DNA of 64,000 nucleotides, taken from Oligoflexia bacterium (lineage in GTDB: Bacteria > Bdellovibrionota > Bacteriovoracia > Bacteriovoracales > Bacteriovoracaceae). Under the pieces are notes generated by a model, which saw only the letters and a list, made by a program, of their open reading frames with translations, was not told where the DNA came from and did no database searches. The first letter of the stretch is position 1. Every line of letters begins with the position of its first letter. Shown one piece after another: positions 26,301-33,818 of the stretch. Both the position numbers and the translations under genes were made by a program. Location of the stretch: the NCBI GenBank assembly GCA_024229115.1, contig JAAEST010000101.1, forward strand, positions 1 to 64,000. Reading direction: 5' to 3'.

Positions 26301-26353
26301 AGATTTTCTTGGGCAAATTTTTTGTCTTCGTTATTAATTAGATTAATTTTCAT
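23300..26353 (-). CDS. three-module fusion: class III aminotransferase - GNAT - degenerate aminotransferase-like
   Basis: 1017 residues. Module 1 (about 1-460) is a GABA/lysine-type class III aminotransferase with NSGAESNE (122-129), FKGSFHGR, IIEPMQCEGGD, NDEVQTGF (283-290) and a KKAQ Schiff-base lysine site (321-324). Module 2 (about 500-690) looks like GNAT, with SRGRNLGAKL (614-623) as the acetyl-CoA loop. Module 3 (about 725-1017) follows the aminotransferase path again (TTSGQSE 754-760, GIWLEP 835-840, IIYNETASQAH 868-878). At the lysine position it reads LGGQGG (902-907), so it should not bind PLP covalently. The start has GGAG 7 bases upstream. The substrate is unknown. Confidence 0.8.
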   Translation of the reverse strand: MKINLINNEDKKFAQENLSKFYDNNLIPAEKKEYLTDHKGSKGPYMGIASSNGETHYLMDAASQIATLGLGFNSPVFMGTTQLQSSWTNNKNDPTFKQLREAFENFIKREIGSEKTTITFCNSGAESNETALGYCYARRFEKSANKVLAFKGSFHGRMLVSLSATWNPSKREPFEWDGYKAVYCEYPELEDAKTNLTFPQDWRETWDNASANDFSINDNWLNDPTLKNETDCLMEVREKLAKKDIFAVIIEPMQCEGGDRYSSDRFHTALILLARAFNVPVINDEVQTGFHLGREFFWHRQLNMRDVDGSQLYPDYVVCAKKAQIGMVIAPHGITKNKIEQRESFQVASAIRGYLHAMALKQSRSKILHIESDVTKRLDNLTQKYKEFLSRPRACGVSFAMDLNDKDNVAKFIAKRFDHGLLYYPAGDKTLRFRLNTAFNSGDLDFLFERLDAICSDLFLNKQTEIPSTVTTVDRNTENEYKWQELLLKLKLEESSSSDITNTLNEVAGIFELSTEEKLIIIDGANFSDWKEQVNRLQTEVYEPTRQTSIERFETSAKSPYGINLAVVKGNELLAMAFSSSLQDHPLERGVRRSSSFNDPKSLYVIDTTVAKSSRGRNLGAKLKSALTILACAKGYNSIQGRNRDQLAGRMLHINLALGSFESHYIKEDYPDFEEHRDVVFYSTPLRWNKEEINLSSRKDSPLSCEDLDKEYLHEEVPYLTNKVCLSNFVNTKFLSNVKDILNSIPASLQHGFTTSGQSECVDKLTKTIWVERKKGPKSISFKGHYFGSGSFLSRSLTDSEDNYFPVEHLDHPTKENIDQIIKNIESQKADDVLGIWLEPVRQLDMITIERDVLKKLKEAAKKAGIPIIYNETASQAHNYSLDHYYASNDPELTPNAGMVFLGGQGGLVFCDDNLFLGKPLMMISTWDGDEYSFSAYKRNLDKISANKNDYLADKKAFHEKVTTILNNYPVEDLQINNGTGSFRGKLPKKLSQYFDQVDGRYIIDPNWSMMKKFLAL

Positions 26354-26366
26354 ATAATTCTCCGTT

Positions 26367-27371
26367 CTACCTTCTAGAATTTTCTTTAATTTTTGTTGTC
26401 AGGTAATCACTATATTTTAGGCCAGTGTTTTCAAGCATCATAGGAAACATTGAGATACTTGTATGACCTGGGAATGTATTGATTTCATTTAAATATATTT
26501 CACCTTTATCAGTATAGAAGAAATCTATTCTAGAAAGGTCTTTAAGTTTTAAAATTTCAAAAGCTTTGATTGCATATTCTCTTATTTTATTCTTGTCTTC
26601 TTCTGGTAGCATGGCTTCTACTTCAACTTTTGATTCACTCTGTTCCGAGTATTTCTCATCATAAGTATAAAAACCATCTGGGCAGATAATTTCACCTGGG
26701 TTAGTCGCCACTATTTTACCTTCATGATTGAAGGTTGCTACTTCTAGTTCACGCCCTTTAATAGTCGGCTCTACTATTGCGTAAGGCGATAATTTCAAGG
26801 CCTCAGTCAAAGATTTTTGAATGTCTTCTTCATTAGTAATGTGAAAGCATCCGACTGATGATCCTTGATGGGTAGCTTTGAGGAATACATCTTCTTTATT
26901 TTGTTTAAAAAAAGACTTCACCTTTTTTACATTGTCTTCATTATCATTTGTTATGGGAAGATAGGGTGTTACTGGTATGCTGTATTCTTTGAGCCATAGT
27001 TTTGTCGTAATTTTATTAAAGCACATTTGGCTAGGTTCGTAAGATGGCCCATAAAAAGGAAGTCCCATCATTTCAAAGAGGGATTGTATTTGTCCATTTT
27101 CGCCAGGGGCACCGTGAATGCATGGAATAGCATAGTGAAGGTATATTTCTTCTTCAGAGTTATAATTAAAAATTAATCCGTCTTTTCTTAATGTTACTTT
27201 GTCTTTTCCGTTTAATAAGCGATCACCATTCTTTTGTATCTCAACTCTAAAGGTTGTTACTTCTGGAATAGTTTTTAGTATTTCTTCAAAGAAATTAGCA
27301 GAGCGAAGTGAGACCTCATGCTCAGAAGACCCACCACCGCAAAGGAGTAGCACGTTGTATTTTGATGACAT
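26367..27371 (-). CDS. ddl: D-alanine-D-alanine ligase (ATP-grasp)
   Basis: 334 residues. The N-terminal CGGGSSEHEVSLRSA (about 11-25), HGAPGENGQIQSLFEMMGLPFYGP, the ATP-grasp strand LKATHQGSSVGC, the omega-loop FYTYDEKYS and the C-terminal LNEINTFPGHTSISMFP all agree with true Ddl enzymes. It normally makes the D-Ala-D-Ala dipeptide for peptidoglycan. The gene lies away from any mur cluster, between thrS and an amino-acid-modifying operon 13 bases downstream. It may be the housekeeping enzyme or a dipeptide ligase serving that operon. Confidence 0.88.
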   Translation of the reverse strand: MSSKYNVLLLCGGGSSEHEVSLRSANFFEEILKTIPEVTTFRVEIQKNGDRLLNGKDKVTLRKDGLIFNYNSEEEIYLHYAIPCIHGAPGENGQIQSLFEMMGLPFYGPSYEPSQMCFNKITTKLWLKEYSIPVTPYLPITNDNEDNVKKVKSFFKQNKEDVFLKATHQGSSVGCFHITNEEDIQKSLTEALKLSPYAIVEPTIKGRELEVATFNHEGKIVATNPGEIICPDGFYTYDEKYSEQSESKVEVEAMLPEEDKNKIREYAIKAFEILKLKDLSRIDFFYTDKGEIYLNEINTFPGHTSISMFPMMLENTGLKYSDYLTTKIKENSRR

Positions 27372-27406
27372 TCCCTCGTCCTTTATTCAATTCTCATAGT
27401 CTTTAA

Positions 27407-29161
27407 CTAAGAGTCGCGAAATTTTTCAGGGAGTCTCTCTTCATTGAGAGAAACAAATTTCTCAGTTAGCTCTTCAAGTGAGATAGATTCAGAGGCTCTT
27501 TCACCATATTTTCTAATACTCACTGATTTCTCTTCCATTTCCTTATCCCCAATCACGAGCATAAATGGAATTTTTCCTTTCTGAGTTTGTCTTGTTTTAT
27601 ATCCCATCGATTCATTTCTATCATCGATTCTAATTCTTAAACCATGTCTCTCAAGATTGGCCTTTACTTCTTCGGCAAATTCTAAATGTGATTCATTTCG
27701 AACTGGTACAATTACAGCTTGCTCAGGTGCTAGCCAAAATGGGAAGGCCCCACCAGTATGCTCAATATAAACACCAATAAATCTTTCAAGAGATCCTAGA
27801 AGGGCACGGTGAATAACAACAGGTCTTGCTTCAGTTCCTTCTTGAGTTGTGTACTTTAAGTTAAATCTGTCTGGCAGTTGGAAATCAAGCTGAATAGTTC
27901 CAAGTTGATGATAACGATGAAGTGCATCTGCAATTTCAACGTCAATCTTAGGTCCATAGAATGCTCCATCACCTTCTTTAATAAAGTATTCATGACCTGA
28001 AGCATCTAATGCAGCTTTAAGTGCATTTTCAGCAGTATCCCAAGTCGCATCATCTCCAGCTTTCTTTTCAGGTCTTGTAGAAAGATTAACTTTGATATCT
28101 GTGAATCCAAAATGATCGTAACAGATAAAGAACATATCCATTAGCTTCATAATTTCATCTTGTATCTGACCTAATTCTAAAAAGATGTGAGCATCGTCTT
28201 GGCAGAAAGTTCTTACACGAGTTAGTCCAGCCACTGCACCTGCTTTTTCGTAGCGGTGAAGACGCCCGAAATCGGCATATCTCAGAGGAAGGTCACGATA
28301 AGAATATTTATAATGAGCAAACATCAGCATGTGACATGGGCAGTTCATTGGCTTAACGGCATATTCTCTGTCATCAATTTTAGAGAAATACATATTCTCT
28401 TTGTAATGCTCGTAGTGACCACTTGTATGCCAAAGATCCGAATCTAAGACTTGAGGAGTGATTACTTCTTTATAATCATATTTACGGTAAAGTCTTCTAA
28501 TGAACTCAACGAGTTCGTTATAAAGAAAAGCACCCTTTGGCATAAAGAAAGGACTCGCAGGAGAGACTTTCTCAAAATGAAAGAGTTCTAGTTCTTTCCC
28601 TAATTTTCTATGATCCCTTCTTTTGGCTTCTTCAAGGAAATGTAGGTGAGACTTAAGCTCTTCTTTATCTTTGAAAGCGACAGCATACACTCTTTGAAGC
28701 ATTTTATTATTTTCATCACCACGCCAATAGGCACCAGCTACGCTTAAAAGCTTAAATGATGTAGGTATCTGATTTGTTTTTTCAACGTGTGGGCCACGAC
28801 AAAGATCGATAAATTCACCTTGTTGGTAACAAGTAATTTCCTCATCTCCTGGGATTGCCTCAATCAATTCAACTTTTAATTCCTGTTTTTGTTCTTTAAA
28901 GAAGTCCACAGCTTCATCACGAGAGAAAACCTTCTTCTCAATAGGAAGTTTTTCTTTGATGATTTTTTTCATGGTTTTTTCTATTGTCTTTAGGTCAGCT
29001 TCGGTTAAACGATGCTCCATATCTACATCGTAATAGAAACCATTCTCAATTACCGGTCCAACGCCAAATTGAATGTGATCGTCTGGCCAAGTTCTTGAGA
29101 TTGCTTGTGCCATAAGGTGGGCCATTGAGTGACGTATAGTGTCAATAGAGAATTCGGCCAT
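27407..29161 (-). CDS. thrS: threonyl-tRNA synthetase lacking the TGS domain
   Basis: 584 residues from the ATG at 29161, which has GGAG about 8 bases upstream. An in-frame start 75 bases earlier adds a non-homologous tail. The protein begins directly in the N2 editing domain (HSMAHLMA, later CRGPH), followed by the class II core with MNCPCH (zinc Cys), RTFCQDDAHIF and GAFYGPKID, and an anticodon domain ending about 580. The ~60-residue N-terminal TGS domain of E. coli ThrRS is absent. It appears to head the long minus operon, with ddl 35 bases downstream. Confidence 0.95.
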   Translation of the reverse strand: MAEFSIDTIRHSMAHLMAQAISRTWPDDHIQFGVGPVIENGFYYDVDMEHRLTEADLKTIEKTMKKIIKEKLPIEKKVFSRDEAVDFFKEQKQELKVELIEAIPGDEEITCYQQGEFIDLCRGPHVEKTNQIPTSFKLLSVAGAYWRGDENNKMLQRVYAVAFKDKEELKSHLHFLEEAKRRDHRKLGKELELFHFEKVSPASPFFMPKGAFLYNELVEFIRRLYRKYDYKEVITPQVLDSDLWHTSGHYEHYKENMYFSKIDDREYAVKPMNCPCHMLMFAHYKYSYRDLPLRYADFGRLHRYEKAGAVAGLTRVRTFCQDDAHIFLELGQIQDEIMKLMDMFFICYDHFGFTDIKVNLSTRPEKKAGDDATWDTAENALKAALDASGHEYFIKEGDGAFYGPKIDVEIADALHRYHQLGTIQLDFQLPDRFNLKYTTQEGTEARPVVIHRALLGSLERFIGVYIEHTGGAFPFWLAPEQAVIVPVRNESHLEFAEEVKANLERHGLRIRIDDRNESMGYKTRQTQKGKIPFMLVIGDKEMEEKSVSIRKYGERASESISLEELTEKFVSLNEERLPEKFRDS

Positions 29162-29276
29162 TTCTTTTGCTCCAAATTGTTGAAATTTAATGGGTAAACC
29201 CGCTTTAACATACCAGATTTTGGTTGTGTTAATCAATCGTATATTAGCTAAAAATTACACGGTTTCTTTGACGTTT

Positions 29277-29306
29277 TTGACCTTTATCATTGTTTAGTGG
29301 TATTAA
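29277..29306 (+). promoter_or_regulatory. candidate sigma-70 promoter for the TPR regulator operon
   Basis: TTGACC (29277-29282) and TATTAA (29301-29306) are separated by 18 bases, giving a predicted start near 29313, about 50 bases before the ATG at 29363. It lies in the divergent gap with thrS. Confidence 0.45.
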
Positions 29307-29362
29307 ATATGAAAGTGATGCAATTTCAACTGCTTGGAAATTTGCGTCAGGGGGGATTGACC

Positions 29363-30661
29363 ATGACAGGTATTACGAATCAATTGGGTGAAGAATCAAT
29401 TCTTGGTTCTAACATGAAAAGACAAGAGCCCAATTCAATTCTTGCTTTCTTAGATCATAACGATGAATTCGTTATCGAGCCTGAGCAGCAATCTAAATAC
29501 GAAATTGGTAGAGCATACTACAACCTTGGTAAACTACATTATGATAAGTCTGATCTTTATCAGGCCGAAGAGTTCTTCATTAAAGCTTATCAATGTACAG
29601 AAAGACCAAGAGACATTTTTTCAATCTTTAAAATTTTAGGTTTCTTAATCAGAATTGCTTCTGAAAAACTAGAAGATGATAAGGCCAATACTTACATCGC
29701 TGAAGCTGAAAAGATGGTTGATGATTTAACAAGAGCACTTGGTAGTTTGAATGCTGAGTACTTTTATAATATTGGAACACTTTCTACTTATAAAGGTGAT
29801 TTTGAAGAAGCTCGTATGAATTACGAATTAGCTTACAAGAAATCAAAGGAAGAAAATGAACCAGACCTTCTTGCAAAGACACTTCTAGCATTAGCTGTGA
29901 ATGCCTTTAACAGAAAAGACTATGACCTATCATTAGATTACCTAAATCAACTTGGTCAGTTATTAAAAATCATTAATAAGAATTACTTATCTGGTGCTAT
30001 GTATCTTTATTCAGCGAAGGTTTTCACTGAATTAGAAGAATATGACAAGGCCCTTAAGTTCTTTAGTCTTGCAAATGAAGCCCTTCAAGAAAAGAAATGT
30101 TGGAACCTATTTGGTTATACACTTTTAGGTAAAGGACTTGTTCATAAGAGAAATGGAAATTACTCGAAAGCATTAGATTTCTTTAATCTTGCTAGAGAGT
30201 CTATCGATAGAATGACATTCAGAAGATTAAGTGAATTAATTGAGAATGAAATTCAAGATGTAAATGATAGTTCAGTTGATCTTTACCTTGATAAAACTAA
30301 TAGAAAGGTAAAAGAAAGAACTCTTGGAACGATTGATTTCAAGCATAGATTCGTTCTTCTTGAGATTCTTTTCTTATTAGCTAGAAATCCTGGTGAGTAT
30401 TATGACAAAGAACAACTTGCTAAGAATATCTGGAAAGATGAATACAACCCACTTATTCACGATAAGCTAATTTATACTTCTGTTAGTAGATTAAGAAAGT
30501 TAATCGAGCCTAAGTCTGAAAAATCAGAAAAGCGTAAGTATATTATTCGTGGTAAAGATGGTTATACTTTTAACCCATTAACTAAGATTCGTTTTCATAT
30601 GGAATCTAAGAACACAAGTTCTAGAACTATTGGAAATGTTGATTTAGGGTCGCCAGTCTAA
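29363..30661 (+). CDS. TPR-repeat protein with C-terminal OmpR-type winged-helix DNA-binding domain
   Basis: 432 residues from the ATG at 29363, chosen for its strong upstream AGGGGGGAT. Starts up to 66 bases earlier are possible but lack this. TPR-like helical repeats run from about residue 40 to 290 (YYNLGKLHYDKSDLYQAEEF, YFYNIGTLSTYKGDFEEA and SLANEALQEKK among them). A winged helix follows at about 320-410 (LARNPGEYYDKEQLAKNIW, YTSVSRLRKLIEP, YIIRGKDGYTF). There is no receiver domain, so the TPRs probably sense a protein or peptide partner. It resembles SARP/BTAD-like layouts in reverse order. Confidence 0.8.
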   Translation: MTGITNQLGEESILGSNMKRQEPNSILAFLDHNDEFVIEPEQQSKYEIGRAYYNLGKLHYDKSDLYQAEEFFIKAYQCTERPRDIFSIFKILGFLIRIASEKLEDDKANTYIAEAEKMVDDLTRALGSLNAEYFYNIGTLSTYKGDFEEARMNYELAYKKSKEENEPDLLAKTLLALAVNAFNRKDYDLSLDYLNQLGQLLKIINKNYLSGAMYLYSAKVFTELEEYDKALKFFSLANEALQEKKCWNLFGYTLLGKGLVHKRNGNYSKALDFFNLARESIDRMTFRRLSELIENEIQDVNDSSVDLYLDKTNRKVKERTLGTIDFKHRFVLLEILFLLARNPGEYYDKEQLAKNIWKDEYNPLIHDKLIYTSVSRLRKLIEPKSEKSEKRKYIIRGKDGYTFNPLTKIRFHMESKNTSSRTIGNVDLGSPV

Positions 30662-30673
30662 TATCATAAGAAC

Positions 30674-31255
30674 ATGAATAAACAATATAAGCTCTTCATA
30701 ATAGTCTTACTTGTTATGAAGAGCATTTTTATTTTTGGTCAAGATGCGAGTGTTTCTAACTCGCCTGAAACTCCTGAGAAGAAAGAGAAGGTTACTTATT
30801 TTGATCAAGCACTCTTTAGAATTCCGGGAAAAGTTCTTTTCTATCAAAAAGCATTGGAATCAATTGATGCCTTGAAAAAAGTTAACTGTATTTCTAAAAC
30901 TCCAATTATTTACCAGGCCTTGAATTATAAGAATATTAATCATGAATTAGGTAAAACGCCCTATGAGTGGCGACGTAATGATCAAACAATACAAATGCTT
31001 GTCTTACTGGAGAAAATAAAATCATTTGGCTTAACAGGTGTTGGTCAAGATATTGATGAAGTCTTTAATAGATTAAGTAAAACCCGTTGTCGTAATTTGA
31101 AATTAGAGAAGGAGTCTCAATCTCTTCAAGAGTTAGTAAGAGTTGAGTTTTATCTCCAAGATCGTTTTGTTAAAAATAACAAATTAGTAAAAGATAGCCT
31201 TAAGACTTTTGTTGATTCTATTTCTAATAAATCTCGCCATGAAATTCTCTATTAA
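30674..31255 (+). CDS. exported protein of unknown function
   Basis: 193 residues. The N-terminus YKLFIIVLLVMKSIFIFG, ending near QDAS, is a signal peptide. The mature part is mainly helical, with three spaced cysteines (NCIS, KTRCRN) and no motif I recognise. It starts 12 bases after the TPR regulator and its stop overlaps the acetyltransferase start by 17 bases, so the three genes are likely co-transcribed. Confidence 0.65.
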   Translation: MNKQYKLFIIVLLVMKSIFIFGQDASVSNSPETPEKKEKVTYFDQALFRIPGKVLFYQKALESIDALKKVNCISKTPIIYQALNYKNINHELGKTPYEWRRNDQTIQMLVLLEKIKSFGLTGVGQDIDEVFNRLSKTRCRNLKLEKESQSLQELVRVEFYLQDRFVKNNKLVKDSLKTFVDSISNKSRHEILY

Positions 31256-31694
31256 AAATATTGATAGTCTTGATGATGATGACTTGACTCAGGTTAAGGC
31301 CCTTGATCAGAAGTTTTTTCCATTTCCTTGGAGTCACAAACAATGGGATGAACTCAATGATAATGATCGGCTCTTTATTCTAAAAGATGACATGGACCTT
31401 GTAGGCTTTTCCTTGTTTAGAGTAGAAGTAGATGTCTTTCATTTACTCAAAGTGTTAATTGCTCCAGAACTTCAAAGTAAGAATTATGCTCATCAGCTAA
31501 TGAAAGATAGTTATTATGCGTTAGTTAAAGAGGCTGGAAATGAAAGAAATGTCTTCCTTGAAGTTCAAGAAGGTAATTTGAAGGCCATTCGATTTTATGA
31601 AAGAATCGGCTTAGAGAAAGGTGAGAGAATTAAGAATTATTATTCAGATGGTAGTGTCGCGTTGCGATATTTTGGAAAACCTAAGTTCACGTAA
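31239..31694 (+). CDS. GNAT acetyltransferase, RimI-like
   Basis: 152 residues from the ATG at 31239 (MKFSIKNID). A longer in-frame start 30 bases upstream adds only a hydrophobic stretch read from the previous gene. The core has VLIAPELQSKNYAHQLM (acetyl-CoA loop, with Q-S-K-N-Y-A replacing the usual R-G-x-G-x-G), then FLEVQEGNLKAIRFYERIGLEKGERIKNYY, the RimI/Ard1 hallmark. It likely acetylates a protein N-terminus, but the substrate is not known. Neither rpsR nor tsaB is adjacent. Confidence 0.78.
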   Translation: MKFSIKNIDSLDDDDLTQVKALDQKFFPFPWSHKQWDELNDNDRLFILKDDMDLVGFSLFRVEVDVFHLLKVLIAPELQSKNYAHQLMKDSYYALVKEAGNERNVFLEVQEGNLKAIRFYERIGLEKGERIKNYYSDGSVALRYFGKPKFT

Positions 31695-31721
31695 ATATTG
31701 ATTTTTTTAGTAATTTTTGAT

Positions 31722-31757
31722 AAAAAGCTTATGTCTTTATGACATTATGCTTTTTTT
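31722..31757 (+). terminator. first of two tandem terminators
   Basis: An imperfect hairpin AAAAAGC-TTA-TGTC / GACA-TTAT-GC-TTTTTTT ends in seven T's. It lies 28 bases past the acetyltransferase gene. Confidence 0.6.
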
Positions 31758-31760
31758 ATT

Positions 31761-31798
31761 AAGGGCGGACTTCTTTTAAGATCCGCCCTTTTTTTTTA
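31761..31798 (+). terminator. second tandem terminator before rimP
   Basis: Nine-bp stem AAGGGCGGA/TCCGCCCTT (31761-31769 with 31782-31790) is followed by a run of T's. rimP starts 12 bases after the run, so rimP must be reached by read-through or by a promoter inside this short region. Confidence 0.92.
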
Positions 31799-31810
31799 TA
31801 CGGGTTTTAA

Positions 31811-32335
31811 ATGGCCGGATTTTTAGAAGAGCGAACTGCTCTTGAAAAGAAATTCTTAGAAGTCTGCGCACCAGTTGTTACTGAGCAGGGGCTTGATCTT
31901 TATGATCTTGAGTATATTTCAGGCAGCCATTTACTACGTCTCTATGTTGAGAATCCTGAAAGTAAAAGTGCAAACCTTGAAGACTGCGTGAAAGTTGATA
32001 GGGCCATGACTGAAGTTGTAGAAGCTAATGAGTGGATGCCTGACGCTCTAGTATTGGAAGTGAGCTCTCCAGGAGTTTATCGTCATATTACAACTCTGGA
32101 TCATATGAAGAGAGCACTTGGTGAGAGAATTATGATTGGCCTTGGTCAAAAAGTTGTTCTTGAGGATGCTCCTAAGAAGTATAAAAGTACAAAGAAGTTG
32201 ATAGGAATTTTAAAGAACTTATCTGATGACTCAATCAAATTAGAGTTAGAAGATTATGAAGCAAATATTGAATTAGAAAATATAAAAAAGGCCAGCATAG
32301 AGCCAGAGTGGGACTCAATTAAGTCTGGTAATTAA
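31811..32335 (+). CDS. rimP: ribosome maturation factor RimP
   Basis: 174 residues. The RimP N-terminal domain contains GLDLYDLEYISGSHLLRLYV and the VDRAM segment. The central VLEVSSPGVYRHITT signature is at about 88-102, and an SH3-like C-terminal domain follows (GILKNLSDDSIKLEL). It assists 30S maturation. It opens the rimP-nusA-infB-rbfA-truB block, with nusA 21 bases downstream. There is no obvious strong Shine-Dalgarno (CGGGTTTTAA before the ATG), which is odd for such a gene. Confidence 0.93.
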   Translation: MAGFLEERTALEKKFLEVCAPVVTEQGLDLYDLEYISGSHLLRLYVENPESKSANLEDCVKVDRAMTEVVEANEWMPDALVLEVSSPGVYRHITTLDHMKRALGERIMIGLGQKVVLEDAPKKYKSTKKLIGILKNLSDDSIKLELEDYEANIELENIKKASIEPEWDSIKSGN

Positions 32336-32356
32336 ATTTAAAGGTAGGGAAACGCC

Positions 32357-33778
32357 ATGAACTTTTCTGAATTAAGTAGAGTTATTGAAACATTAGGTAA
32401 AGATAGAGGAATCGATAAGAAAATCGTAATCCAAGCTATTGAGCAAGCTTTTCTAGTTACTGCTAGAAAGAAATATGGAATCCAAGGTGAATACGAAACA
32501 CGTTACAACACAGACGATGATGAAATTGAGATTTATCAATATAAGAATGTTGTTGATGATGTACGTGATGGTATTGTTGAAATCTCATTAGACGATGCTA
32601 AGCATTTAGATGAAGATGCTGAGCTTGGTGACCAATTAGGTATTAGAATTGAGAACCCTAACTTTACTCGTGTTGATGTTCAAACAGCTCGTCAGATTAT
32701 TTTCCAAAAAGTAAGAGATGCTGAAAGAGAAATTCTTTTCTCTGAGTATAAGCATAAGGAAAATGATCTTGTTACTGGTATTGCTCGTCGTTATGAAAGA
32801 GGGAATATTATCGTTGACCTTGGTAAAGCAGATGCTGTTCTTCCTAGAAGAGAAGTTATTCCAGGAGAAAACTTTAAAACTGGTGATAGAATTCAAGCCT
32901 ACTTAACTGAAGTTGTAATGACGAATAGAGGACCTGAGATCAGACTTTCAAGAACGTCTCCTCTTTTCCTAGTAAAATTATTTGAAATTGAAGTTCCTGA
33001 AATTGCAGATGGAACTATTGAAATTAAATCAGCAGCGAGAGAGCCTGGTCATAGAGCTAAGATTGCTGTTGTTTCTCAAGATAAAGATATTGATCCGGTT
33101 GGTGCCTGTGTTGGTATGAAAGGTTCAAGAGTTCAAAATGTTGTTAATGAACTTCAAGGTGAAAAAATTGATATCGTGAAATGGTCAGAAGACCTTGATA
33201 CTTTTGCTAGAGCTGCTCTTGCTCCAGCAGAGATTTCTAATATCATGATTGATCATGATGAGAAGAGTATGGATGTAGTTGTTGAAGAAGATCAACTAAG
33301 TCTTGCTATTGGACGTAGAGGTCAAAACGTTAGACTTGCAGCTATGCTTAGTAGTTATAAAGTTAACATTATCTCTAAGTCTAAACTTCAAGAGAAAATT
33401 CAGAAGTCTGTGGATAACCTTCTACAGGTTCCTGGGATTACAGATGCAAGAGCTCAAGTTCTTGTTCAGTCTGGAGTTACGGCAATTGGTGATTTAAGTG
33501 TTGTGGAAGCTAGTGATCTTGTGGCCATGCTTGAAATCTCTGAAGATGATGCAAAAGAAATTATTGCAAGTACACTTAAGACGATTGAAGAAGGGACTGC
33601 ACAACTTCAACCAGAAGAAGATGACGAACTTGTTTCTGCATCTGCTGTTCCTGCATATAACGGAAAACTTGATGGTGGATCTAAGCCTTCTGAGGGAGCT
33701 CAAGGTGAAGATTCTGATAAATTTAGTGAAGCTGAAAGAAGACTTAGAGAAGAACTTGCAGCTTTCAAACTTAAATAG
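32357..33778 (+). CDS. nusA: transcription termination/antitermination protein NusA
   Basis: 473 residues. The N-terminal RNA-polymerase-binding domain (1-125) is followed by S1 (ARRYERGNIIVDLGKADAVLPR, about 137-158) and two KH domains with DPVGACVGMKGSRVQNVVNEL at about 245-265 and LAIGRRGQNVRLAAML near 315-330. A single helix-hairpin-helix AR-like domain (VPGITDARAQVLVQSG, about 356-371) comes next, then an acidic tail. The length suggests one C-terminal repeat rather than the two of E. coli. The ATG has GGTAGGG upstream. Confidence 0.97.
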   Translation: MNFSELSRVIETLGKDRGIDKKIVIQAIEQAFLVTARKKYGIQGEYETRYNTDDDEIEIYQYKNVVDDVRDGIVEISLDDAKHLDEDAELGDQLGIRIENPNFTRVDVQTARQIIFQKVRDAEREILFSEYKHKENDLVTGIARRYERGNIIVDLGKADAVLPRREVIPGENFKTGDRIQAYLTEVVMTNRGPEIRLSRTSPLFLVKLFEIEVPEIADGTIEIKSAAREPGHRAKIAVVSQDKDIDPVGACVGMKGSRVQNVVNELQGEKIDIVKWSEDLDTFARAALAPAEISNIMIDHDEKSMDVVVEEDQLSLAIGRRGQNVRLAAMLSSYKVNIISKSKLQEKIQKSVDNLLQVPGITDARAQVLVQSGVTAIGDLSVVEASDLVAMLEISEDDAKEIIASTLKTIEEGTAQLQPEEDDELVSASAVPAYNGKLDGGSKPSEGAQGEDSDKFSEAERRLREELAAFKLK

Positions 33779-33818
33779 ATCTCATAGGAATACTCTTATA
33801 AAGAGATGGAGAACTTAG

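Noticed and set aside
26367-27371. Mycosporine-type (MysD-like) ligase instead of Ddl
   Set aside because: The omega-loop FYTYDEKYS and SEHEVS motifs match real D-Ala-D-Ala ligases, and no mycosporine genes (DHQS-like, O-methyltransferase) are nearby.
29162-29362. T-box or threonine-attenuator leader for thrS
   Set aside because: No T-box sequence, no Thr-codon-rich leader peptide and no terminator lie between the predicted thrS start and its upstream gap.
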